Source: Papaver somniferum | Taxonomy: Eukaryota > Streptophyta > Magnoliopsida > Ranunculales > Papaveraceae | Length of the DNA stretch: 64,000 nt | Assembly: GCF_003573695.1 (NCBI RefSeq) | Contig: NC_039358.1 | Location: 160,260,920-160,324,919 of the forward strand | Direction: 5' to 3' | Shown: piece by piece, positions 45,200 to 56,261 of the stretch | How positions within the stretch are numbered: the first letter of the stretch is position 1 | Layout: every line of letters begins with the position of its first letter | Made by a program: the position numbers and the translations under genes | Notes under the pieces: model-generated | The model's input: the letters and a program-made list of their open reading frames with translations, nothing else | Told to the model about the DNA's origin: nothing | Databases searched by the model: none

Positions 45200-46706
45200 T
45201 GATTATAAGATTTTTCGTGGTTGTAGTAATGAGGTTCAAACTCTCGGACTTGTGAAGGATAATTTTTTAGAAAATAAATATATATACAAATATTGACAAA
45301 TTGGTAGAGAGGTACTGGGACTAATGATTCGGCCAATCTTCATAACATAAGGCTTAATGATTTATTCTTAACAATAATAGCTCAAAACATATATGGACTC
45401 TTATTTTGCCAAAGTCGATTCTCAAAACATTGGTTGTAAATGTTAAGCATGGAAAATCAAATCACCTAAGCTAAGCATGACCCATCTAATCAAATAACAC
45501 CCAATTTAATCAAATCATATTTCACTTAATTTTTAATGCAAAAGTCTTAAAAAGAATTAATAAAATTACCCATTTATGAAGCTCGGCCTCCTCCGTCACC
45601 CAATGTTGGGGTTTAACTCATCATAGTAAAAATTCTCTCAAAATATTTCATTGATGCTCAAAAGTGTTTTACAATGAAGAGAAATACAAGAAATTGATGT
45701 AAAACAGAACTCTGCGACCCACAGAAGGCGTCCAGAATCAACGACAGAGCTGAGGTGCTGTTGTCGTTGAAGAACTACGACCCACAGACGACAGTCGATT
45801 TCACTGTTGAAGAACGACTGCTTCTGCGAGTCCGTTCTTCGTGTTCTTCAGGCGTGTTAATGGCAGCAGCAGCAGCAGGTAACTTCTCTGCAACTCCTCC
45901 TGCGCCTCTCTGCTCGCCTCCAAACCTCCCCAAACTCTCGACAGCCTCTCTGTAGCACATTAGGAACATATTTATACGTAATTGAACCATTGAATCTCCT
46001 CCATTAATCCAAAAAATCTTCCCATTACTCGGTAGTGAATGAAAATATTCCCGATATTTTTTTTCTTTAATTCTCTGATTTGTTACGGATTGTTCCATGT
46101 TTTATCTCTTCTCACGCGTCATCCTTGAGCTGTATGGATTGTTTCCAGCCAATAAAATCAACCCATGCACGTCTCTTCCATCCAAGAATTCCAAGAATAG
46201 AATATTTTTCTTATTTTAGAATATCTTCCCTGATTTGATTACCACCGGTTATCTAACCAATTTTGACCGAATCCAACACCCATACCAGCTCTATCTAGGC
46301 CCTAGGAACAAACCCATTTAATTTGGGCCATTGAATCTCCTTTAATCCCGTCCAAACTTCCAACCCTAAATCTGCCAGTTGATAACAATTTTTTCCCGCC
46401 AATTTTGTTTTTTTGAATTTGGGAAGAAGATGTCCTCCCCCTAACCAGAACTTGGGTGTGAATAGCAGCTGCCTTGGGGTGACCTGGGGGTGCCCCTTAG
46501 TAATTAGGTTACCCCTTATCCAAAAGCGAGAGTCCGAATAACACTTGTCCTCCGGGTGACAAAATCAACTTTTCGAGCAGAATTTTCCAAAAATGTTTAT
46601 TTCCAAAAAATACCTACAAATACATAAAATAACAAAATTAGTACAAAATCGAGTGCCAACAATATATAGTATTGAGATCAAATTAGACACAAAAATGTGT
46701 CTATCA
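45200..46706 (-). repeat. 3' LTR of the level-4 element
   Basis: 1,507 bp; in element sense from TGATAGACACATTTTTG (46,706) to CTTATAATCA (45,200). Almost identical to 50,469-51,976 except in a block at about 45,466-45,585 that is strongly diverged. The PPT AGTTTGGGGGTATT is at 46,707-46,720. Confidence 0.92.
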
Positions 46707-46720
46707 AATACCCCCAAACT

Positions 46721-47267
46721 TATTATTTGCTAGTCCTCGAGCAAAATTTATTCTTGAAAAGTGACCGAGTTAATCTCGGGTGGGTTTATCAGAGGTGTAC
46801 CCACAAAAACCAATATTCCAGACCCCAGCTATCTACGCAGAACCTTGGAAAGCACTAAAGAACCTCCTTGGTTGGCATACAATTATTGACTTTAAGAGGA
46901 AGAACCCTGATGCGAAATTCCAATTGCTGTACACGAGTTTGCACTCAAGCATACTAAAATTCATATAAGTGACAGAGCTCTACTAAGATAGTTTCACGAT
47001 GGACATCATACTCGGAGTCAGACTAATCACATGAAAAGATTAAGAAGATGGAAAAAGAAAAATGTAGATGGTTGAAAAGTGAACGGTGTTTCCCATATCT
47101 GTCTGAAGGCCTCTGCCAAGGTGAACCTAACCTAAATGACTGAGATACCGGTCTGACTAATATTAACACACTGGCATATACAAGGGAACCAGTGGTCAAT
47201 AACTTAAATCTAGATCAACAAACTGGCAAATACAAGGGAACCAGCAGTTGACTACACATAACAATAA

Positions 47268-47300
<33 letters not shown>

Positions 47301-47474
47301 TTAACGGCATGAATAGATCTTTGGATCCAAGTGCATGCTTCTTGTCAGCAGATTACACGATAGTTCCCACGGGTCCCTGCATTCCACGCTTGCTTAGGCG
47401 ACGGAAACAGGGAGAACACACGCATATTGCTATCCAAGTGTTAATACTTATTCCGATTGGTCTAACTGGTCCGG

Positions 47475-47515
<41 letters not shown>

Positions 47516-48076
47516 AAAAAGGTAACTCAGTCACTCTATTTCACCCTAGCAAAGGTAACAACTTGAATCGTGTGCCCCACCAAATCACTTGAAACAAAAG
47601 AAAACTAAAAATAGAAAGTGAAAAGGACTCGACAAGATATGGCGAAACTATCATGTTATTTCTAACACCTGAGCTCTGTGCTTTTATGAATAGACTCTAT
47701 AGATGTTTCCATCTAGTCAGATTGGTTCCTCAACTCCTAAAACAAAAATGTTTCCATCCACTTAGATTGGTTAGTGCTATCCTTAATACGCATAAATTTC
47801 TAGGCTCTGGAGTTTATTTATTGCAACTAAAAAGTTTCTCCCATACCCCCAAACTTAAATCTAACATTGTCCTCAATGTTCTAAAGATGAAACTAAAAGC
47901 ATGAACAAGGAGAAATTGTTACCACTTGAAGCAAAAGAGATAAGGAAGGATATTACCATGTCGCAAGAATATTGGGTTACCTCCCAAGAAGTGCTAAGTT
48001 TAAAGTCTTCAGCCAGACGTAGGAAAGGTTTAGTCAACTCGAACCGTATAAAAGTAGCCGGAATAACTGTGGGTCT
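46721..48076. other. Non-coding tail region of the level-4 element
   Basis: Contains runs of 28 T (47,270-47,297) and 38 T (47,477-47,514), poly(A) in element sense, and a short direct repeat (ACTGGCAWATACAAGGGAACCAG at about 47,170 and 47,221). A PPT-like stretch (CCCCCAAACTTAAA) is at 47,846-47,859. No coding sequence. Confidence 0.65.
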
Positions 48077-49346
48077 TTAAAACCAAAAAGAGCTGACAAA
48101 GGAAACTGCAGTGAACCAACGAAATGAACACACTAGCATGCCCTTACCTAGTTTCCTGATAACTATCGCTAATTGTGGTTCAGGTTCAGGTTCTATGAAA
48201 GGGTCTAAATAGAATATTTTCATTGGCTGCGTTTCTTCATAGGTTGGATCCAAATTATTAGGTCCTAGAGTCTGGAAAAACTCAAATAAGAACTTGGAAT
48301 CACAAAGTAATAACCTAAATAATTGCGGATCCTCTAAGTCAATCAGATATGACTTACAAATTGACCACAGTGAGATAGTGGTCATTCTTAAGCAAATGTA
48401 TCGATTCTAATTTCCTAAGGCATTCAGGTTTAGTCTCACAACTTAATATTCGACACATTTGGAATATAAACGTTCCCACAGTTGGAAGAAAACTATTTGG
48501 TGGGAAAACAAAATCAATCTTGGTATTATTGCCTGGGTTAACCACATCAACCAGAGGATGGGTTTCTAACATTTGAGACTCTTGTTGGATATCATTAGGT
48601 TCTGGAAAACGATTATGAAGATAATCTTGTAAGATGGTTGAGGCATTGATGTCAAGTCCCAAGTGAGGGACCTTACTAAGAGTTAAAGCACATGGAGAAT
48701 GATACTCACCCCCAAACTTAGAGTTTTCGGCGTCTCTAGATAGACTGGTCATAACCTCCCTAATTTCTAGGTCGGCAATTGATTTTTCTAAGTCAGGTTC
48801 ATCCTCGCTAATCTCTACGAGTTCATCTAAGACTATTGTTTCTAAATCGTTTGACTCGATCTCAAGATAAACTGGTTCCTCTAAACCATCATCGGTTTCG
48901 TAAACAGGACATACTACATCGTCTGAAACGGGGGTATCTCTAGTCAAATCCTCGTCCTTTTGAATAGGTGAATAATTTTTAAAATTATTAGGATCTGAAC
49001 CAGAAATAATATAATCATTATAAGGCTCAACTGGGGTAACAAATTCCTGATCACTATTCCCACATATTTCAGATTCTTCATCATCACTATCCTCATCATC
49101 ATGATACAATTTTTGAAATTCAAGAATTCTCAATCTTTGTTCCAAACTACATGGTCTATGTTTATAATATTTCTCATAGATCGTTAGAGGTGATTCCTCA
49201 ATAAAAGTTGGAGTATCCATATATCGCTGCCCACGCATATATTCACCAAGAGTCATTTCCGAAGACGTCTCTTGATAACGAGAATTTCTAGACATATATT
49301 CTCGCAACGTCATCGCAGGTGGCGTCTCCTCAAAAGGATTCATCAC
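48077..49346 (-). pseudogene. Acidic ORF of the level-4 element
   Basis: The minus-strand ATG at 49,346 gives 330 codons without a stop to 48,354; an overlapping frame (48,385-48,077) continues with SYLIDLEDPQLFRLLL, suggesting one frameshift near 48,365. The N-terminus has repeats with TLREYM or TLGEYM (MTLREYMSRN, MTLGEYMRGQ), a phrase similar to the TLRExx start of Athila-type gag. The rest is Asp/Glu-rich and ends in a hydrophobic region (NSFLPTVGTFIFQMCRIL). No zinc knuckle or enzyme motif. It could be a gag derivative or a family-specific protein. Confidence 0.55.
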
Positions 49347-50447
49347 CGAAGAAATATAAACTACAGAGGGATTCTATACAATCACAAACAAGGCCGACTC
49401 GACTCCACCAAAGCAAACCTAAAGATTTCTAGCAAACAAAAAGCATGATGGCTCCACTTAGATTGTTTCTAGACCAGCTTCTATCTTTCGAAAGGGAATT
49501 CGTTGCAATTTGAGCAAACCCCTCTGGAATCAATCCGAGTCAAAGTAAGTTGAATTGAGGCGAGGGAAGCTCAGTGGAGCTTTGATACCCAAGGCCTCAC
49601 CGCTATCACAAGGCGGCGCAGTCACGCATTCAACCCACAGAAACCATCATGAACTTTGGAGTGTGCTTAAAGAGCAACCAATATTTTTCGAACGAGTTTC
49701 CTATTAAGCTCGTTACCCTATCGGTCTCGTTCTATTCCAAATTTTAAGCTTGGGTTCGCGTTAGGTTTCGTTTTCCTAAGGCGGGCAAGAAGGGAACGGT
49801 GATGAAATCCGAACCCTTATCTTGTTTAGGCCAGGCCTTGCCCTTTACTAGGAAAATAAAGACAGTCCGGTTCGTCCTCAAACAATTATCACCACCTTAA
49901 GGCAGACAGTAACCCGCTTGCAGGAGATTCGCGGGTGTTTCGATTGGACTTACCTCCCGTACCAGAACGATGTAGGGCGATGAACCGTTGTCGTCGACTC
50001 GGGCCACGACTCCTATGCCGTGTGCGAACCCGAGGGGCGAGACGATATAGTAGTATCGTCGTCCTTCCCTGCACACAGTTTATATAATATATTATTTTTT
50101 TTTTTAATAATACCTCTCCGTAGGGTTTAAAAAAAAGAAAAAAAAGAATAATCTATATAAAAATAAAAGAATAAAGTCCAATTGTCCAGAAAAAATAAAA
50201 AAAATTTACAGTTTTCCTCACACACTCTAAAAAAAAAAAAATTTTAAAAATTTAAAAATTAAATCCTAAAATTGTCCTTTTTTCTTCTCTTTTCGCTTTT
50301 CGCTTTAAGCTTTTTCCTCTCCAAGTCCTTAGTGTTCCACTTCGAACCTGTAAATCAAAGACAAAAAGACAAACTAAAAAGGAACAAAAAATAAAGAAAA
50401 AAAATAATAAAAAAAAAATAAACATAAAAATTCTACCTAAGCACAAA
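49347..50447. other. Leader of the level-4 element
   Basis: Sequence between the PBS and the ATG in element sense, 1.1 kb, long for a retrotransposon leader. It holds a perfect 7-bp hairpin (GACGATA...TATCGTC, 50,041-50,060) and, at 50,085-50,420, A-rich or T-rich low-complexity sequence. Packaging or dimerisation signals would be expected here. Confidence 0.55.
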
Positions 50448-50465
50448 TCCGTGTCGGCGGCGCCA
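50448..50465 (-). other. Primer-binding site of the level-4 element
   Basis: Minus strand TGGCGCCGCCGACACGGA, three bases from the LTR end. TGGCGCCG matches the aspartate tRNA 3' end used by Athila-type elements; the rest is a variant. Confidence 0.8.
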
Positions 50466-50468
50466 AAA

Positions 50469-51976
50469 TGATTATAAGATTTTTCGTGGTTGTAGTAATG
50501 AGGTTCAAACTCTCGGACTTGTGAAGGATAATTTTTTAGAAAATAAATATATATACAAATATTGACAAATTGGTAGAGAGGTACTGGGACTAATGATTCG
50601 GCCAATCTTCATAACATAAGGCTTAATGATTTATTCTTAACAATAATAGCTCAAAACATATATGGACTCTTATTTTGCCAAAGTCGATTCTCAAAACATT
50701 GGTTGTAAATGTTAAGCATGGAACATCAAATCACCTAAGCTAAGCATAAACCATCAAATGAAATCACAAATAATTAATTAAAATCTTAATTCAATTAAAA
50801 TTGGTGCAAAAAGTAAATATAGAATTAAATAAAATTACCCCAAGTATGAAGTTTGGCCTCCTCCGTCGTCCCAGTGTTGGGGTTTATCTCATCATAGTAA
50901 AAATGCTCTCAAAATATTTCATTGATGCTCAAAAGTGTTTTACAATGAAGAGAAATACAAGAAATTGATGAAAAACAGAACTCTGCGACCCACAGAAGGC
51001 GTCCAGAATAAACGACAGAGCTGAGTTGCTGTTGTCGTTGAAGAACTACGACCCACAGAGGACAGTCGATGTTGCTGTTGATAAACGACTGCTTCTGCGA
51101 GTCCGTTCTTCGTGTTCTTCAGGCGTGTTAATGGCAGCAGCAGCAGCAGGTAACTTCTCTGCAACTCCTCCTACGCCTCTCTGCTCGCCTCCAAACCTCC
51201 CCAAACTCTCGACCGCCTCTCTGTAGCACATTAGGAACATATTTATACGTAATTGAACCATTGAATCTCCTCCATTAATCCAAAAAATCTTCCCATTACT
51301 TGGCAGTGAATGAAAATATTCCCGATATTTTTTTCTTTAATTCTCTGATTTGTTACGGATTGTTCCATGTTTTATCTCTTCTCACGCGTCATCCTTGAGC
51401 TGTAGGGATTGTTTCCAGCCAATAAAATCAACCCATGCACGTCTCTTCCATCCAAGAATTCCAAGAATAGAATATTTTTCTTATTTTAGAATATCTTCCC
51501 TGATTTGATTACCACCGGTTATCTAACCAATTTTGACCGAATCCAACACCCATACCAGCTCTATCTAGGCCCTAGGAACAAACCCATTTAATTTGGGCCA
51601 TTGAATCTCCTTTAATCCCGTCCAAACTTCCAACCCTAAATCTGCCAGTTGATAACAATTTTTTCCCGCCAATTTTGTTTTTTTGAATTTGGGAAGAAGA
51701 TGTCCTCCCCCTAACCAGAACTTGGGTGCGAATAGCAGCTGCCTTGGGGTGACCTGGGGGTGCCCCTTAGTAATTAGGTTACCCCTTATCCAAAAGCGAG
51801 AGTCCGAATAACACTTGTCCTCCGGGTGACAAAATCAACTTTTCGAGCAGAATTTTCCAAAAATGTTTATTTCCAAAAAATACCTACAAATACATAAAAT
51901 AACAAAATTAGTACAAAATCGAGTGCCAACAATATACAGTATTGAGATCAAATTAGACACAAAAATGTGTCTATCA
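50469..51976 (-). repeat. 5' LTR of the level-4 element
   Basis: 1,508 bp, ends TGATTATAAG (50,469) and GTGTCTATCA (51,976). See the 3' LTR for comparison. Confidence 0.92.
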
Positions 51977-51981
51977 GACAC

Positions 51982-52650
51982 CCACCAAGTGTAAAAGCAT
52001 TTCATATCGTTTTTCTGTAGTTCATACTTTCCTGACTTCTGAAGTATAACATCGAAGATGACGCTTTCTGCAGTAGATAGCTTATAATGGAAACTTCCAA
52101 CAATAAGAAGATTCATCAACATGGCCACGCTTTCCAAGGTAATGGTCATCTCTCCCCATCTACATACTGCCGTGTGCGTGGAGGTGCACCATCGAGAAAT
52201 GAAAGTAATCAAACCAACAACGTCTTTCTTAATGTGAAGAGTTGCAGACGCCATAACAACCTCGATAATCCGCGCTTTGGTCAAGTTATCTTTGATACGC
52301 TCATTGCCCAAAAAGCGCCTCATCCATCCTTCATAAGAGCTCAGTGGAGTGTGACAAACCTTGAAATCAATAGGATAAGGTGGATATTCACTCTTCCGGA
52401 GACATAATCTCATCATGTATGCTGGAGAAGCGGACGGAGTAGCCTCTTCATTTTCCGAGCCAGTGAGCAGGGTCCACTTATGGCCTGGATGAGTTCCAAC
52501 GTTTGGGAAAGGCACAATAAACAACTCATCATTTATGTTCGACATGTCTTTGGAGTTGTCAACCCCTCCCGATTTAGCAGCAGTGTTATCCCCAAGTGAC
52601 ATCTTAACAAGAGCCTCTTTGTTCATTTTCAAACAACTACAATGAAACAC
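51982..52650 (-). pseudogene. Plant mobile domain (PMD) protein, N-terminal part, antisense
   Basis: Minus-strand frame from a candidate ATG at 52,650 (a second, MNKEALVKM, is at 52,626). The first 90 residues are variable; then SYEGWMRRFLGNERIKDNL and a core block ISRWCTSTHTAVCRWGEMTI, TLESVAMLMNLLIVGS, which are the RWxxxTHxFxxxxGExTxTLEDVAxLxxLPxxG pattern of PMD proteins. The domain continues at 45,199 beyond the level-4 insertion. Antisense PMD genes at this position have been described in Tat-lineage gypsy elements; their benefit to the element is unknown. Confidence 0.82.
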
Positions 52651-53660
52651 AATGGAAAGGTTTCACTACTTCGTACCAAGGAAGAAATCACGCATACTAT
52701 GCAATACGGGTTTTAATGGTCTGAGCCGATTAAAAAAAAATCGCTGTGGAGCATACGCCCACATGGCCAGTAAAGCACGATTACCTGTGCTCGAGTATTC
52801 CCTGGGCCATGGAACGAGCACGCACAGTGGGGCCCGCATTCGTCTGAAGATTGCATGCAAATCGTGCATGGGAGAAAACGGTCACAGTCGGTTTCCTATG
52901 GGCAGATAGACAAATGTCCATGGGAGTTATGCCTACGAATTCTAAGCCAGGGTTTCACCAAATCATAACCTAAGGCTAGGTTTTGCATGCAACAATGAAA
53001 GAGGAGCAAAAGCAGTATATTCATGTAGGATTCATGGCTTGTTTTACTAAGCAATCCTAGAAACATCAACCACTTTGCTATTAATTTCATTAGTGGAGCT
53101 AATCATGATATGTCTTGCAAAGAATTTTCGTCTGCAACGGGATGATTTTCTTAAGAGCAAAGAGGTTTACCTAAGAATTAGGGTTTGCATCGAAAAAAAA
53201 AGGAGAGCAAAAACAATGTGAGAACAAGGAAGAACGGTGAATCACCTACCTCGTTGTTGGTGGACGAACGACGGCGGAACAGTCAAGCGGCGGCGGTACG
53301 TCGGCGGCAGAATCCCGACAACGGCAGCAAGGTCCGGCTACGGCAGCAACAAGTCACGGCGGTAGCTAGGCGAGCGAAAAAAGAAAAAGAAAAGAGAAGT
53401 AATAAGAAATATAAGGGTCAACACCCTTTTATACACGAGAAATTGGAGAATCCCAGTAGAAGGAGGATTCCTTTCTTAGCTAGAACGCCTAAAAGTGGAA
53501 GCCGGTCCCACCAAGCCTCCACGGTCACGCCCGGCATGCTCACATGGACGATCGCCAGCAGTCGGTCAAAGCTCTTCCAGGTAAACTTCCTTCATCTCGT
53601 CCTCTTACGTTGTATATGTCACCATCTAATGCCCACCCCACAATAGTGCAACTATTACGT
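52651..53660. other. Leader region of the antisense PMD gene
   Basis: In minus-strand sense this precedes the PMD start. The CGG-rich stretch at 53,260-53,365 stands out in base composition and corresponds to 19,950-20,050 in the plus-strand gypsy. A promoter for the antisense gene may lie here; no TATA box is certain. The + strand frames in this region have no domain. Confidence 0.45.
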
Positions 53661-53663
53661 GCT

Positions 53664-53678
53664 AGGAAGGGGACTTAA
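53664..53678 (+). other. Polypurine tract of the pol-less gypsy
   Basis: AGGAAGGGGACTTAA before the 3' LTR start TGTTGATGG. Confidence 0.85.
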
Positions 53679-56261
53679 TGTTGATGGTGGATTGTAGTTC
53701 AGGGCTAAAATTGTAAAACCAAATTTAATGCGCTGACATCCTGCAAAGGGTAAAGCCGTTTGATAAGTAATGAGTGCAGAAAACCTCTTCACTTTATTTA
53801 ATCGAAGCAATTCAATAAATACACAAAATTCACCCAGAATGGTGCGTGCAACAACAAACCCAAATATTCAGTGAATTTTATTAGCATTATTAATTAATGC
53901 ATAATTTGCCTAGTATTTCTCGCGCTATGTTCTCAACCGAACTATCTTTATTGACATGACATGACGACTGAGTGTTCACTCTCGGCAGAGTATCATGAAT
54001 CTCCGTGCCAATATTGAGACATGCCTGAAATACCCACACAGGCTGCATCATTCTATGACAAAGAGAATTTCGAATTGACGTGCTTTGATTAAAGACAGAT
54101 CGATCGAACGTATTTAATTCCCTTAAGGAAAATCTGGACTGCCCATATCAGTCTCATAAACGATCGTGGCCACACAAGTTGGCCGCACAATTTAACAAGC
54201 CTAACCAAAACCTGGCAAAAATAGGCAATTGTTGTGATGACCACCGAAGGGCCCACTTATGCCCTAGTCGGTCGAACAATCACCATACTTCCCCAGCACC
54301 ATCAAACGCCAACCCAAAGTTGAGTGATCGCGCTGTTTTGGGAGAAGCTCGACGAGCATAGACTGTTCAGGGCATTAACCATCACAACCGTCCAACTTCT
54401 CCATCCTGGTTGGACGGATTATATCATCCCATGAATGATCAGGGATGCGCTAACGCACACGTTGGCGGGCCCACTTCTCCTTCACCCGATCGGTTTTCTC
54501 ACGGCGAGGCCATGGAGCAATAAAACGATTGCTCAAACCATGGCAGGCGTGATGCTTCTAAGAGTCGCAGAATTCCACTAGTGTCTTAAATCAGTCACAA
54601 CAATCCAACTTAGCCAGCCTATTTGGATGACTTAGATCGCATTTATAACAATCAAGAAGGTGCACATACGTTCAGCGTCAGTCCAATATGGGCCCCACGT
54701 GATCGATCTCTCCAAAGGAGGATCAAGACGTGCCAAACCGCTTGGCCAAAGTCACGTGCACATGACTGTTTTAAAACCCAAATTAGGGTTTGCGGTAATG
54801 TACATCTATCGTAATTCGATCGTGACCATCCATCTTCGCCATCCTAAACGGAGGGTGTAGATATAGACTCAAGAGGTCCCAATGATGTCAACGTGATCAC
54901 AGTGGGCCCACCTTTGCGTGTGACTGGCCTGCCTATGCAGATTAGGACCCGACGCCTCGAAACGCACGCCCAAAGGTGGCGTTCCACATGGCTTTCAAAC
55001 CTTTGCGGCAATATATTTCTGTCGTAAATCGATCACGACCACTCATCTTTGCCTGTCAATTTTAGTGGCCTAGATCGAATCTTTGTGGGACCGAGAGGTG
55101 TAGGCATGCACGCCGGCGGACCGTCTCCATGCATACCCGGTCGGACCCACAAAAATTAGCGCCATGCTTAGATTCGGTCAAGCTAAAGAGGGGATGTTGC
55201 AAACCTCTAAAAAACCCTAAAATCCATCAACGTCAGCAAATATGTGATGTCGTCCGTCCAACTTTGCCAGCTTGGTCGGACGGCTTGGATTAAAAATTAG
55301 GCGATCAATGAAGCGCCTCAATGATCACCGTCCGCCACTCAGTCACAGAGAGTGATCGACTAGACAGTGGCCCTCCCATGTGGCTTCAAGAGGATCACTC
55401 GAAGATGGTTGGACGTGCTTCCATTTTTAGACGCTTAATCCGCGACTTATTCAATCAAGCTTCAAACAACGATGCTTTATGCATATCGATTTTTTTGAGA
55501 TGCTTGATTTAATGCGATGCATTACATGCATCGAGCATACACGATATTTCGAGAATATCAAATCCTTAAATAACTCCGTTGTTTAACCTAATAGCACCGT
55601 ATGCTATTTCCTACGGCGGGTCCCTCGACCTGACCCACTCATTCGAGACATCAAACATGTCACAAACTGGGGGATACTTACTGGGGTATTGGTCTGGCGG
55701 TTTATAGCGTGCGGCGTGCAACGCCCCCATTACGAGAACATGTCAGGAGGTATGGACGGTTAACGATGATGAGGGAAGTAGGCAAAGGCGTGATCGTGTA
55801 ACAATCAACTACACGACCCCACTACTCCATCATTCAACTTCCTCCACTTCCTACGATATGAGGATTGCGCTCAAATGACTTGTATAAATAGGTTCTTCAA
55901 CCTATTTTCAAACAACACAGAGAAATCAAGTGTTGTCACAGTATCCAGAAAACACCTAGAACTGATAGCTTTTATTGTGCAAGCCAGTTCATCATTCTGA
56001 TACAAGTCATAAATAGCCAAAACCTTCATAGTCTCAACACCTTCTTCGCTTCTCTCCCTAAGATCAACCCCATCTCCTTCACTTTGTGACCGAAGCAAGT
56101 ATGGAACAACCATTTATTGGTTTAGGCCAGAATTGTATAGATTGATCTCTCGAATCAAAAGCACTCCCATGCAGTGCATTTGTTTAGGGTTTAGATTTGT
56201 TTCTCGTCCACACACCCAAATTTACCAAAAAACCAGTAGAAACAGTTTTCACCCATAAACA
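53679..56261 (+). repeat. 3' LTR of the pol-less gypsy
   Basis: 2,583 bp ending CCCATAAACA, with TATA box TATAAATAGG at 55,883-55,892 retained. More than 90% identical by eye to the 5' copy, with several small indels. Confidence 0.9.

Larger units (their letters stand above)
45200..51976 (-). mobile_element. Non-autonomous, probably Athila-like gypsy element (level 4)
   Basis: 6,777 bp with perfect TSD GACAC (45,195-45,199 and 51,977-51,981). In element sense: 5' LTR 51,976-50,469, PBS TGGCGCCGCCGACACGGA, leader, acidic ORF (49,346-48,354), A+T-rich tail with long poly(A) runs, PPT, 3' LTR 46,706-45,200. TGGCGCCG starts the tRNA-Asp-type PBS common in Athila elements, and the LTR start TGATAGACACATTTTTGTG fits. 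No pol is present. Confidence 0.9.
39136..56261 (+). mobile_element. Plus-strand gypsy element with gag and antisense PMD gene but no pol (level 3)
   Basis: LTRs at 39,136-41,638 and 53,679-56,261; PBS and PPT of the same type as the other gypsy copies. Without the level-4 insertion it is about 10.3 kb. Internal order: gag (41,792-42,793), antisense PMD-type gene (52,650 to 43,257, minus strand), leader with CGG-rich patch, PPT. No protease, reverse transcriptase, RNase H or integrase is present, so it must have used proteins of a partner such as the outer element. The target is CACAC; the right flank has four extra AC bases, probably slippage. Confidence 0.9.

Noticed and set aside
47309..47566. 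85-codon + strand ORF with polyphenylalanine
   Set aside because: The run of F codons is the 38-T tract; no coding character otherwise.
49889..50074. Arg-rich minus-strand ORF in the level-4 leader
   Set aside because: G+C-rich leader with a hairpin gives chance open frames; no conserved motif.
51026..51226. Ala/Ser-rich + strand ORF, duplicated at 45,755-45,955
   Set aside because: It lies in both LTRs of the level-4 element, so the duplication is that of the LTR; no evidence of coding.
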